A stretch of 64,000 bases of DNA from Urophycis tenuis (Eukaryota > Chordata > Actinopteri > Gadiformes > Phycidae), in the NCBI GenBank assembly GCA_036785325.1, contig JAXIVH010000105.1, forward strand, positions 343,501 to 407,500. The letters run 5' to 3'. Both the position numbers and the translations under genes were made by a program. Below, in pieces: positions 1 through 10,186 of the stretch. The notes under the pieces were generated by a model. That model did no database searches, was not told the origin of the DNA, and saw nothing but the letters and a program-made list of their open reading frames with translations. Position 1 is the stretch's first letter. Every line of letters begins with the position of its first letter.

Positions 1-3000
1 AAAGTCCAGGTTGAGGTTGCGCATGATATGACCAAGGGGGAAGATGTAGCAGATGAAGAGGAGGGGTCTGAGGACTGAGCCTTGGGGGACCCCCTGCTTG
101 ACTGGGGAGAGGGTGGATGTGTGACCGGAGAGGGAGACGTGCAGTGCCCTCAACACCCTGTTGGCGCAGCCTTTGAAGGAGGATAGAGTGGTTAACAGTG
201 TCAAAGGCTGCGCTAAGGTCGAGGAGTAACAGGATGTTGAGGGCGCCGGAGTCTGCGGAGGTGAGGAGATCATTGATGACTTTGAGGAGGGCGGTTTCGG
301 TGCGGTGAAGTGGGCGGAAACCAGACTGGAGGGGTTCATAGAGGTTATTGGACTGGAGATGGGTGTGGAGTTGGGTGGCGACGATGCGCTCAAGAGTTTT
401 GGAGAGGAATGGGAGGTTGGAGATGGGGCGGTAGTTGGAGAGGTTGGCTGGATCCAGGGTGGGCTTTTTGAGGATGGGGGTGATGGAGGCGAGTTTGTAG
501 GCAGTGGGAAAGTGACCAAGGGATAGAGACTGGTTGAAGAGGGTGGTGAGGTGGGGGAGAAGGCCGGAAGGCAGGCCTTGGTTAAGGTTGTTGGGAGGGG
601 GTCGAGGGAGCAGGTGGTTGTCTTTGATGCTGTGATGATGTCCTGGATGTGGGAGGAGTTGACAGGGGAGAAAGCAGCGAGCGGAGGGAAGGGCGGGAGG
701 TCAGGGAAAAGGGGGAGGAGCGGTGGGGGAGAAGTGTGTGTGGCGGGGGAGTTGCTGATAGTGGCAGTCAGGGAGCTGTTGATTTGGGAGATTTTGTTGT
801 TGAAAGCGAGGAGGAAGGAGTCACAGAGGTCGGGGGAGGAGGGTGGGTTGGTGGCCGGTGGCTGGAGCAGTTTGTTAACAGTGGAGAACAGGGTGCAGGG
901 ATTCCGGCTGGTGCTGTTGATGAGGGATGAGAAGTGGGCGGATTTGGCAGCAAGGAGAGCGTCACGGTAGGAGGAAATGTGTTGTTTGAAGGCTTCGGCG
1001 TGGACGGTGAGGCGGGTTCTTTTGAAAAGACGTTCAAGTTGACGGCCAGCTTGCTTCATGGTGCGCAGTTCAGGGGTGTACCAGGGGGCGGAGTTGGTGA
1101 ATGAGACAGATGATGTTTTCCAGGGGGCTAGGATCAGAGAGGATGGTGTTGAGCGTGGAGGAATAGTCGTCAGGCGAAGAGGGGGCGGAGTCAGGGGGAA
1201 AGGCAGAGGAGATGAGCTGGGAGAGAGTGAGTGGGTTGACTGTCTTGATGTTGCGGTAGGAGATGGTGCGTTTTTTGGGATTATGGGGTGAGGGTAGGGG
1301 GGCGGAGAAGATGATGCAGAGGTGATCAGAGAGTGGAAAGAGGAGAGGATAAGGGTTGAATATGGGTAGGAAGGAGGAGCAGACTATGTCCAGGGTGTGT
1401 CCTTTGGTATGGGTGGGGAAGTTGATGTGTTGGGTAAGGTGGAAACAGTCTAGGAGAGAGAGGAAATCGGACGTCAGTGGGATGTTGGGCTGATCAATGT
1501 GGATATTTAGGTCCCCAGTGAGTAGGAGAAGGGAGGAGAGAGAGGATGCAATGGTGAGGAGTTCAGAGAGATCAGAGAGAAAAGACGGGTGGGGCTTTGG
1601 TGGACGGTAGATGAGAACAGAGGTAATAGAGTTGGGGAGGGAGAAGGCGAGGTATTCGAAGGAAGAGATAGATGGGAGATTGAGGTTGAGTTCAGTGATG
1701 GGTAGGGATTGTTTATGGAGAACGGCAACACCTCCTCCTCGCCCAGAGAGGCGGGGCTTGGTTAGGTAGCTGTAGTTGGAGGGAGTGGCTTGATTGAGAG
1801 CGTAGTAGTCCAGGGGCTGTTGCCATGTTTCACAGAGGAGAAGCAAGTCAATGTTATTGTCCAGTAGCAGTTCAGATATGATGGGTGATTTGTTGGAGAG
1901 GGAGCGACAGTTCAGTAGTGCAAGGGAGATGGATGGGGGTGCAGGGGGGAGGGGGCGGAGGTTGCTGAGGTTGGGAGTGCGGGGGGTGGGGGTGACAGGG
2001 GGGCGAGAGGCAGTCCAGAGTGAGGGGATGGGTGAGCCCTCGGGGAAGTGTCGGTTAGAGGAGAGACCAGAGCCACGGTGGATGTAGCGGCGGCGGCGGA
2101 GGATCCCAGCTTTGCTCGCAGCGATAGCAGCAGCAGGAGGGAGGCGATGGTTGATGTTGAGACGGTGGAGGTCGGCAGGGGTGTAGATGATGGGTGTGCA
2201 GGGTGGTGGTGGAGAAGGAGCCTGGAGTAGCAGGAGCGATAGTCCACAGAGGAGATGAGATGTAACAGCAGCTGAGAGTAGTCCAGGAAGTAGCTTAGCA
2301 GAGGCTAGTAGCTGATTAGCTAGAAGCTGGTGGGCAGTGAGGCGTGTGGATGCAGCAGTGGACCGGGTGGTGGTGTTGGTGAAGTGAGCGGTGACGGGTG
2401 CCCCGGACCGTGCCCACGTGGCCGGAAAACCCCGCTGTGCCATGTCTGCGCGCAGCGAGGCTACAGCTGACGAGCTGGCAGGGAGTGGAGGCTCCCCCCC
2501 GAGAACACCGGCTGGATAGCCGGACAGCTGGGCTGATGACGTCGGTCCGGGACAACACAGTCACCGCTACAGATGCAGAGCAGAGCGCACTCACCCGAGT
2601 CCGGAGCGAACGATCACACACTCAGCGCCGGGTGACAGAGAAGTCCCGCGGAGGAGAGGTTTAGCTAGCTGTTAGCTGGCCAGCTAACGTGGCTAGTAGT
2701 CCATGGAGTGAGAGCAGAAGAGCGGAGTGGAGTACTCGCATGCACGATGGAGTGGAGATGCAGGGAATCAACAAAAACAAAACAACAGATGAGCACGGGA
2801 ACGGAAAATAAATAAACGGGAAATGAAAAATGAACGGTGGACACGGACCGGGACAGAAGCGGCAGTCAACAGACCAGACGCCAGCGTTGCTCTAACCCGG
2901 AGCAACGCTGTGTGAATAGGATTGTAAAGCCGTGGAGACCTGGCTTGGTATGGTCGATATTCGTAACTATAAAATAAAGTTATTGGTGCGTAATTCCCCA

Positions 3001-3065
3001 TCTCTCCGTCTGATTACTCGCTGGTCTAACGGCTAACCCTGCTAGCCTCCCCACCTTCACCAAGC
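1..3065 (-). mobile_element. L2-type non-LTR retrotransposon (LINE), 3' part outside the window
   Basis: Read on the minus strand, this stretch holds the 5' region, the apurinic endonuclease domain and the first part of the reverse transcriptase of an L2/CR1-group LINE. The window edge cuts it just before the expected (Y/F)ADD catalytic motif; the last visible residues (LFICYIFPLGHI) are typical of the segment preceding it. Reverse-strand translation near 180-420 shows fingers/palm motifs such as SNLPFLSKTLERIVATQL, SGFRPLHRTETALLKV and DLSAAFDTVNHSILL. Several frameshifts break it. The 5' boundary near 3065 is a guess from the end of the GC-rich leader and could be closer to 2665. Confidence 0.8.
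1070..2443 (-). pseudogene. LINE ORF fragment: apurinic/apyrimidinic endonuclease domain
   Basis: A 457-codon open frame. After about 180 low-complexity residues it carries an endonuclease/exonuclease/phosphatase fold: LNCRSLSNKS, then LLLLCETW (the conserved Glu), GRGGGVAVL, LLLLTGDLNIHID (the GD-N motif) and FPLSDHLCIIF (the S-D-H motif near the C terminus). In LINEs this domain nicks target DNA to prime reverse transcription. The frame ends at 1070. The neighbouring frame continues with NSAPWYTPELRTMKQAGRQ, the usual linker to the RT, so a frameshift near 1160 separates endonuclease from RT. The element copy is dead or nearly so. The assignment to the L2 clade is from motif style only. Confidence 0.75.
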
Positions 3066-3471
3066 TCACGTTACAGTACCACAAAGGAGAGTCATATTCC
3101 TTGATAGCAGTTAACAAATAAAGCATGTAACTATGAACTCATGGACTAAAATTGACAGCTATATAGCTGTCAATCAATCAGTCTTTATACATTATTGTGT
3201 CAAATCACAACAGAAGTTATGTCATGACTAGTGGTGGGACGAGATTAAGGGGAAGAACCCTCATGCTACCCTTTCAGTTTTTAGTCTGTGACTGTGAAAA
3301 TCTTTTGGTGTAAGCCCAGCATTAGTTAAAACCAGACTCAATATTGTGACAAATAATCTAAATAGAAACATATTACAGACAGTAGCAGCATTAGAGCTGA
3401 AACTCGTTTGTTTTAACAGTGACTCAGTGAGTCATTATGAAACCATAAACAGAGAATTGAAAAGAAAAGTT
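3066..3471. other. intergenic, no gene seen
   Basis: AT-rich sequence between the LINE leader and the 3' end of the putative small minus-strand gene. I see no open frame with family character, no RNA gene and no clear repeat boundary. Confidence 0.5.
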
Positions 3472-4635
3472 TTATTTATAGCTGTGTGAAAAAGTCTTGA
3501 CATGAATTACTGGTCTGAATAGATATGCATTCTCATATACGTGTATGTGCACATGTATATATTGCCCTACTTCCTCGTCCGCAGCCAGCCAGCTCCACTC
3601 CTCACCAAATTTTTGACCTGCAAGAAAAAAGATATGCAGATGCTTGAAATTAAAATCATCAATATGAAAATCTTCAACCAGGAAATAATCATAATCAAAC
3701 CTTTTGTTTCAATCTGAGACAAAACAAGTTGCATAATAAACTCACAAAGTCAAGACGAAGCTCTCTCTCTCAAGCATCATAGAATAACTTCTTGCAGGTC
3801 AGGAAAACCTGTTGACAGGAGATGATGGTAGCAGAGAATATAAAGAGACATTTATGAATTACCAATTGTCATTTTATCACACATATAGTATGTTTCTTCA
3901 CATAAACCTTTAAACATACAAATATTGCATTCCTCTCACCACATGAAATAAGCTCAGGAACCCAAAACCTGTCTGGGCTGGACATAGAGAAAACATTCAT
4001 CATTGGATTGGGAAATAACTCAAAACCACAGACTAAACGTTCACGAGGACAAGTGTTTTCCAATGCAAAAAAGTCAGATCTTTGTGACAATACCTGAAAA
4101 TGCTCAGGACAGCACTATACACAGCCATTTGAAAACGAAACTAAAAGTAACACATTTACACAGAAATTAGTTACATACATACAAGTTACACACAAATTAT
4201 ACCTACGGAATAGTTATCACCTCATTAAACAATAAATGAATTGAAAGATTACAATAAATTCAATGGCAAATATTGCAGATTAAACTAATTATTTCCTATA
4301 GGTTTACTTTTGTGCTTCGTATTTTGTGCTCAAATTCAAAGTATCTCATCTGTATTTACAATACAGCTTGATTCTGCAATGTTTACTGTTGCTATGGCAA
4401 CAAGAGACCGCTGACGTTAGCAGCTGTTAGCTAGCTTAGCTAAACTGTCTAACAAAATAACACACAATTCGGCATATTTAAACAAAATCAACCACAACTA
4501 CCAACAGTCACAGCCCTTCAACTCTGGGCTAATATGTTGTCACAATATGCAGTTAATTAGGTCACATCACATTCAACGTAAAAACATTTTCTACTTTGTT
4601 TCGGACATGTCTCAAAATGTAGCGTTACTTACCAT
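3472..4635 (-). CDS. putative small three-exon gene, unrecognised
   Basis: Read on the minus strand, an ATG at 4635-4633 is followed at once by a consensus donor (gtaagt). A second exon, 4093-3940, has acceptor ttttcag and donor gtgaga. A third, 3617-3472, has acceptor cttgcag. The phases agree (0, then 1), giving about 100 residues with pieces such as ENTCPRERLVCGFELFPNP, SSPDRFWVPELISC and KFGEEWSWLAADEEV. The stop overlaps an AATAAA signal at 3476-3471. A GC-richer, CpG-bearing stretch (4640-4850) lies upstream where a promoter would be. I do not recognise the protein. The evidence is splice logic and an open frame only, so it could also be a transposon-derived exon set. Confidence 0.4.
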
Positions 4636-4639
4636 GAAT

Positions 4640-4850
4640 GCCTCCACTCGCTCGTCTCCCGGCGCAGCAGCGCCTGCTGAGGTGGTGACTCCGGCACCAA
4701 ATAGGTCTGTCAATTTCGAGCATTTATCAGCTTCCACCTCCAGAGACTTAGTCGCACTTTTTCAGCGCACTACGCTTATCCATTTTCAGCTCAGCAGCAG
4801 CCCGTTTCGCGACTCCCGCGACATGCCATGAGGTCCCGCCCACCCTGGTT
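4640..4850 (-). promoter_or_regulatory. possible promoter/5' UTR of the small minus-strand gene
   Basis: A GC-richer block with several CG dinucleotides directly upstream of the putative start at 4635. One reverse frame contains KSLEVEADKCSKLTDLFGAG, which resembles the N-terminal K/C-rich segment of DUF4371-type hAT transposases. A stop and a frameshift precede it. It may therefore be a decayed transposase exon rather than a true promoter. Confidence 0.25.
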
Positions 4851-4857
4851 TGTGTTG

Positions 4858-5060
4858 TGATAATAATAATAATAATAGATTTTATTTATAATGCACTTCA
4901 TATCAAATAAATGATCTCAAAGTGCTAATTGACAGCACTGTCAGCCCATGATTGATGCTGGTAACACACTGCTAGCCCTATGTAACCAATTGGACGGCCC
5001 AATTGAAGGGAATTTAGAGAAGAAGAAAAAAAAAAAACATAGCGGACCGGACCGGCCCAC
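4858..5060. repeat. dispersed repeat fragment with TAA-repeat end
   Basis: A (taa)n run followed by gattttatttataatgcact, the common end of many fish retroposons, then about 150 bp of repeat-like sequence ending in an A-rich run near 5030. Family not identified. Confidence 0.4.
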
Positions 5061-5617
5061 ATTGGGTCAACGGCCCACCGGGACGATGCCCGGTATGCCA
5101 GATGGCCAGTCCACCCCTGTCCACTGGTGTACAGTATACCAATTTGGGAACCGTGTAGCTAAGTGTGAAAGATTTAGCATGCACAACCATGAGGCTGATG
5201 CTCCAACAAGCGCTGTCACTACCATCTCTGGCCTACATATCTGGAAATACACACATGGCGAGCTATCAAACACAGGAAGTGATGGATGATTGGTACACAA
5301 TATGGTTTGTCCTTACATTCTGCATGCAGCCTCAGAGAAAATTCAGCAGTGTTTAAGGTTTGGGTTGCACCGGGCAACTCTAGCAGAACAATGACTGTCA
5401 ACAGAGGGCCTGTGCTTTAAGAGGAAGGGAACTAGCCTGAACACAAAGAAGTGAAAAGTATTGTGTGGTTGCCACATCCCTGTGAATAAGAACACATCCA
5501 GTAGGCCTACAGTCACATGTTCAGGTCCCCTGGCATGTAGGATTGGACCTATTGTTGTAGTGCGGTTGTAACCATGACGATGCCCTTGACACTTCCCGTA
5601 ACGGCATGACTCATGTT

Positions 5618-5660
5618 TGCCTCACATCATAGACATGGTGAATGTCTATGATGTGAGGCA
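5618..5660. repeat. perfect 19-bp hairpin
   Basis: Arms 5618-5636 and 5642-5660 are exact reverse complements (tgcctcacatcatagacat) around a 5-nt loop, ggtga. Nothing else nearby suggests a transposon end or a terminator. Confidence 0.85.
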
Positions 5661-5779
5661 ACACATGGTGTACCACAGAAACCAACACATTTATCATCAG
5701 GAAGTACTGGCCAATTTAATCAACACATTTGTATTTACTAATTGGGCAGAGATATGCAAAAACCACATACATAGATTAG

Positions 5780-6592
5780 ATTAGATGTCATTAGATGTGA
5801 TTGTGCAGAGTACAAGTACAGGGACAACGAAATGCAGTTGGCGTTCTAACCAGAAGTGCAAATGAGCGATAAAGGTGCAGGTTGAAATGCAGAATAAGGT
5901 GCAGAGTGCAAAATTGAAAAACATGAAAGTGGCAGTAGATATTAAAGTGACGGTAATTAACGGTAGTTATTCAATTCAATTCAATTCTTTATTTATCACA
6001 GACACTAGTACAAGGTCCATAGCATATAGTATAAAAAAACGGACAGAAAACATACAAGAAGACAAAACAAACCATCAAGACAACAAGACAAACAAGCCAT
6101 GAAGACAACAGGACAAAACAAACCATCAAACATATAGGCATTCTCTCCAATGCCTCCTAAGCTTAGAGGAGTACCTCAATGAGCTCTTAGCTGGGTTCAC
6201 TAGAGCTTCAATAATACTATTGTGTGAGAGATCCAGGCGGCACATGAATTTGTTCATTAGGTTTCTAAGGACTGCCTCACAGGTTGGCACATTGGAAAAA
6301 ACAAAGTTATTAAAGTGACAAGTAAACAGTACAGGTGGAGGTAGTGATCGTCGAGGTAGTAAACGGTTAACTAACAGTAGCAGAAACAGGCTGTAAACAG
6401 TATAAAAAAAATGTAAAAAATGTAAACATGTACAAGTAGTGCAAGAAATAATATAATACAAGAAAGTGTACAGGTGGTGCAATAGTGCGCTAGTGCAATA
6501 CAACAGAACAGGTACAACAGATGAATGTGGATTGTATGGATATGGGGGTGGGGGGGGCAACGGCAGTTAAGAATAAATAATACAATAAATAA
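5780..6592 (-). mobile_element. LINE 3'-end fragment with nested SINE-like insert
   Basis: Reads like the 3' untranslated part of a fish LINE on the minus strand. The segment around 5971-6304 starts with tcaattcaattcaattcttt and is bracketed by the short direct repeat agttatt (5965 and 6305), so it looks like a separate retroposon inserted in the LINE tail. The same LINE tail resumes at 9622 after the hAT insertion. Confidence 0.45.
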
Positions 6593-9500
6593 TAGGGATG
6601 CACCGGTGTGTAAATTTTGGCCGATACCGCTATCCGATATTAATGTTGCTGTTATGGCCAATAACCGATATTTACCGATATGTTGTACATACTGAAGAAC
6701 ATGTAAACACTGTGAATATGAAAGTAATGTCCTTCATTTCTACAACTTGTTTTACTTGCAAATACATTGTTTTTTCAACAAGTTACAGGGCCTTCATAAC
6801 ACACGTGATTAACTAACAGTGTTAGTTTTAGGCTACTTTAACTACAAAATATCAAAATATCAAAACATGTCCTGACTACATTCTCACTAATCAAACTTGA
6901 AAATATTTATAACAGACACTGTAGTCAGTGCATAATTTCCAACTTACATTGTAATGTTCAAGTACATTTCCAAACACTGAAACCATGTTTCCCCCAGGGA
7001 AGGCAACCAAAAAAACATTAATATACTATACTGCAAAGTGCAAAACAATGCAAGTCAATTGCAACTCACATCTATGAAATTTCTAAATAAAATATCAGAA
7101 CCATGACTTAACTATATTTCAAAGACACTGTAATCTTTGCATATTTCACAACTTAAAACAGCTACAGTGTTCTCAAAGTAAATGTCCCAAACCCTGAAAC
7201 AGTGTTTCCACCTGACATTGTAGGGTTAGTCTATGCCTATTTCACCAGCAAAGGCAGGTTTTTCTTGACAAAGAGAAGCATTTCTGCTTTCTCGCATTGG
7301 ATCCTATTTCTCTTTTCATCGACAACATGTGATGCAGCGCAGAAGAGACGTTCACTGTCAACACTTGTACATGGAGCTGAGAGGTACTTGCGTGCTGCTT
7401 TGGCCAGGGCAGGGAAGCGGGACATGTTGCTTTTCCAATACTGCAGTGGGCTCTCATTTCTGGGAATGGGGGGCTCGCTCAGATAGCCATGCACCTATAA
7501 GAATATAGACAAGTGTATAACTATACATGTCCTGAAAATTACCAGGAAACAGGACATTATAACATTATCCTCTCCTTAAAAGCTTTGTTTAACTCTGCTC
7601 TGAGCTGATGAGCAGGGCTGTAGGTCAACCTCAAGGGGGCAGTGTAAACATTACTAAAAGAGATACTTTTGCACAATTAGCTTTTTATTTAAGTAAATCT
7701 ATTCATTTCGTAGATCTAGAGAATTTACAGTTACATTAATGAAAAAGTACTATATATAATACTATACCTGCACACTTGTTTTGCTCGTCAGGCCCGCCAG
7801 CTGTTGCATTGTTGAGTTTTCCTCCATGATTTCATCATGCATGTCCAGTAGCGACCGCCGAGCCCCGTCACTTTCTGTACGCAGCCTCTTTTCACGCGGT
7901 TCTTCTGTGTCAAGTGTCTCCGTGGCACTGTGCGTCATTTTATCCACTTGCTCCTGAAGCATATTTATTGCCGCTAGCTTGGTAACTGTGTCAAAATAGT
8001 GGTCTTTGTACCTCGGATCCAGGATCGTTGCCAAGTAGTAAAGGGGCTCGGAGAAAGTGTTTCCAAAGCGGTTGTTCACAGCTTCTAGTAGAGTGCTCTT
8101 TGCTGTGCGGACCCCACTATCTGTTTCAGCTGCCTTGCTCAGCAAACGTTTCAGTGCCACAACAGAGGGAATCACGTCAGCTGTAGTAGCCAAATGTGAG
8201 CTTATCTCTCTCGTTAGCTGTTCAAATGGAGTGAGAAGTGTGGTCATATTTTCAACGAGGCCCCACTGGTAAGCGCTGAGAGAGGCTGGAAGCTCATGAT
8301 CTGCTCCATACACACCGAGTGCCCGCTTTTGTTCCAGTAGACTTTGCATCATATAAAAAGTGCTATTCCACCTGGTTACGACATCCTGTTGTAGCATCTT
8401 GGTTTTCATGCCCAACTCTTGCTGTATGTCTCTCAGCCGAGAGGTGGCAAGTTGAGAGTGCCTAAAATGTCCGACTATTTTCCTCCCAATAGCCACACAA
8501 TCAGAGATGCTTCGCTGGCTTAACACTCCGTCATGTACTGCTAGCTGCAGTGTATGAGCCATGCAGCCCAGGCTTTTAACACCGCACTCGTCCATTGCCT
8601 TCTGCATATTTCGTGCGTTGTCGCGAAGCACAACGTACACATTTTCTTTCGGTATTTTCCACTGAGCAAACATGCAGTCAAATGCACTAGCTATGGCAGT
8701 CCCTGTATGCGATCCAGCAAATTCTTGTGCATGCAACACAGATCTTCTCATTTCAAAGTTGTCATCAATCCATTGAGCAGTAAGGCTTAACATACTCATC
8801 TGACTCATGTCGCTGCTCCATATATCCGTCGTGAAGCTAATGTCATTCACACTGCTGTCCAACATCTTGTGGATATGCGTGGCTACCACTTCGTACATAG
8901 CAGGGAGGGAAACGTCGGAAAAGTAACTCTGACTTGGAAGGCTGTAGCGGGGTTCGATGTGCTCTATCAACTGACGAAAGCCTCGGTCCTCCACAATGGA
9001 AAATGGCTGGTCGTCAAGAGCAATCATTTCCATGACCTTGTTCGTGATTGACTTGGCCTTTGCGCTGTCCTTGGCAAATTTCTTAGTTTTGTCGAGTGCT
9101 TGCTGTATTGGACTCCCAACTGCTGTTTTCGTTTTGGTCTGCTTGGTAGCAACGTTAGCTTCCAGACACTGTTTGTGAACTTCTGGATGGCGGTTTTTCA
9201 AATGACTCATCAAATTGGTGGTGTTGAAGGATTTGACACGGCATCCTCCTCGCATTACTTCGACTTTGCAAGTATTGCATACTGCAATTCGGGTATCATC
9301 TCTTGACACCGTGAAATACGTCCAGACTGCCGACATAGCTTCTTCACAGTTAAGGACTCACAATCCTGTGCTGCGCATGCTGTTCACTGACACTGTCACA
9401 TGACCAAACAAACTACGCATGGCCAAAAAACAAACGCACACACACATATACACACACAACGCAACTAGACGTAAATAAATAATAATAAATAAAAATAATA

Positions 9501-9613
9501 ATATCGGTTGTTAATATCGGACCAGTTTTACTTATCGGACCGATGCACATATGCAAAAAATTGACTATCATCGGCCGATACCGATATCACTGCCGATATA
9601 TCGTGCATTCCTA
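6593..9613 (-). mobile_element. complete hAT transposon, ZBED type
   Basis: The ends are tagggatgcac (left) and, reverse-complemented, taggaatgcac (right). A perfect 8-bp target duplication, ataaataa, sits at 6585-6592 and 9614-9621. Subterminal regions are rich in the ccgata/tatcgg motif. The 3021-bp element contains a two-exon transposase gene with no stop or frameshift that I can see, so it is structurally complete. Confidence 0.93.
7237..9336 (-). CDS. hAT transposase (BED finger, two exons, apparently intact)
   Basis: Exon 1 is 9336-7768 and exon 2 is 7494-7237, separated by a phase-0 intron with donor gtatag and acceptor ttatag; together they give about 608 residues. Residues 1-60 form a BED zinc finger (VCNTCKVEV ... 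LMSHLKNRHPEVH). The RNase H-like catalytic core shows FTTDIWSSDMSQMS (probable first Asp), LRDNARNMQKAM (second Asp), the CMAHTLQLAVHDGV motif, VTRWNSTFYMM and LDPRYKDHYF. Exon 2 is the hAT C-terminal dimerisation domain (FPALAKAARKYLSAPCTS, then VDSERLFCAAS, EKRNRI). The enzyme would cut and paste this element. A stop-free gene plus a clean target duplication suggests recent insertion. Confidence 0.9.
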
Positions 9614-9644
9614 ATAAATAACATTACTATAAATAATATGTAAT

Positions 9645-9774
9645 ATGTCCAGGGGGGTGAGGGGTCCAGGTATTGGGTGGGCAGGGGTGTATGTCCTTGG
9701 GGGGGGGGGTCAATGTTGAAATGGGTGTGGAGTTCAGAAGGCTGACAGCCAAAAGAATGAAAATATCTTCCGAA
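9645..9774 (-). repeat. LINE 3'-end block A, first copy
   Basis: A 130-bp segment beginning atgtccaggggggtgagggg and ending in tcttccgaa. It recurs almost identically at 13683-13815. On the minus strand it encodes the end of a LINE ORF (ILLAVSLLNSTP) and the start of its 3' UTR. Confidence 0.8.
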
Positions 9775-9775
9775 C

Positions 9776-9877
9776 TGACTGTCATATACTGGTTTGGCAT
9801 GTTTAGGCATTCACAGGGCTCTCAAGTTTTGAAGACAGGCAAGAGTGACATTCCCCCCTGCCCCCCGGGTCCCGTTC
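9776..9877 (+). repeat. copy of gypsy LTR start joined to a cagggctctcaagt end
   Basis: Matches 16217-16318 nearly base for base: the first 34 bp of the gypsy LTR (9780-9813) followed directly by the left end of the element that interrupts that LTR. No 3' LTR or target duplication pairs with this copy, so it is a duplicated piece and not an independent insertion. Confidence 0.8.
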
Positions 9878-9922
9878 GCGGGATGGACGGGCCACAGGAA
9901 TGGCCGTCTTTCATTAGTAATT

Positions 9923-10180
9923 AGGGACCGAGCCTGTGAAACAGGACGAAGGTCCCTTTTGTTTTTATTAGGGACCGAGCCTGTGAAACAGGACGAGGTC
10001 CCTTTTGAAATTGATGCGTTTATTAGGGACCGAGCCTGTGAAACAGGACCGAGGTCCCTATTGTTTTTGATGTGTTTTTATTAGGGACCGAGCCTGTGAA
10101 ACAGGACGAGGTCCCTTTTGAAATTGGTCCGTTTATTATTATTATTATTATTAGGGACCGAGCCTGTGATTATTATTATT
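9923..10180 (+). repeat. array of nested hairpin units, agggacc...ggtccct
   Basis: Five starts at 9923, 9970, 10025, 10083 and 10153; the last is truncated. Each full unit has outer arms agggacc/ggtccct and an inner stem cctgt-gaa-acagg, so each of about 35 nt can fold into a two-level stem. Spacer lengths differ (47, 55, 58 and 70 nt start to start). Confidence 0.85.
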
Positions 10181-10186
10181 TCTAGG

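Noticed and set aside
305..2664. Plus-strand frames across the first LINE
   Set aside because: Shadows of the minus-strand LINE ORFs.
9780..9813. First 34 bp of a gypsy LTR, at first taken as the true 5' end of the 16-50 kb element
   Set aside because: Its upstream bases (ctgac) do not match the 3' flank, whereas atgac at 16216-16220 does.
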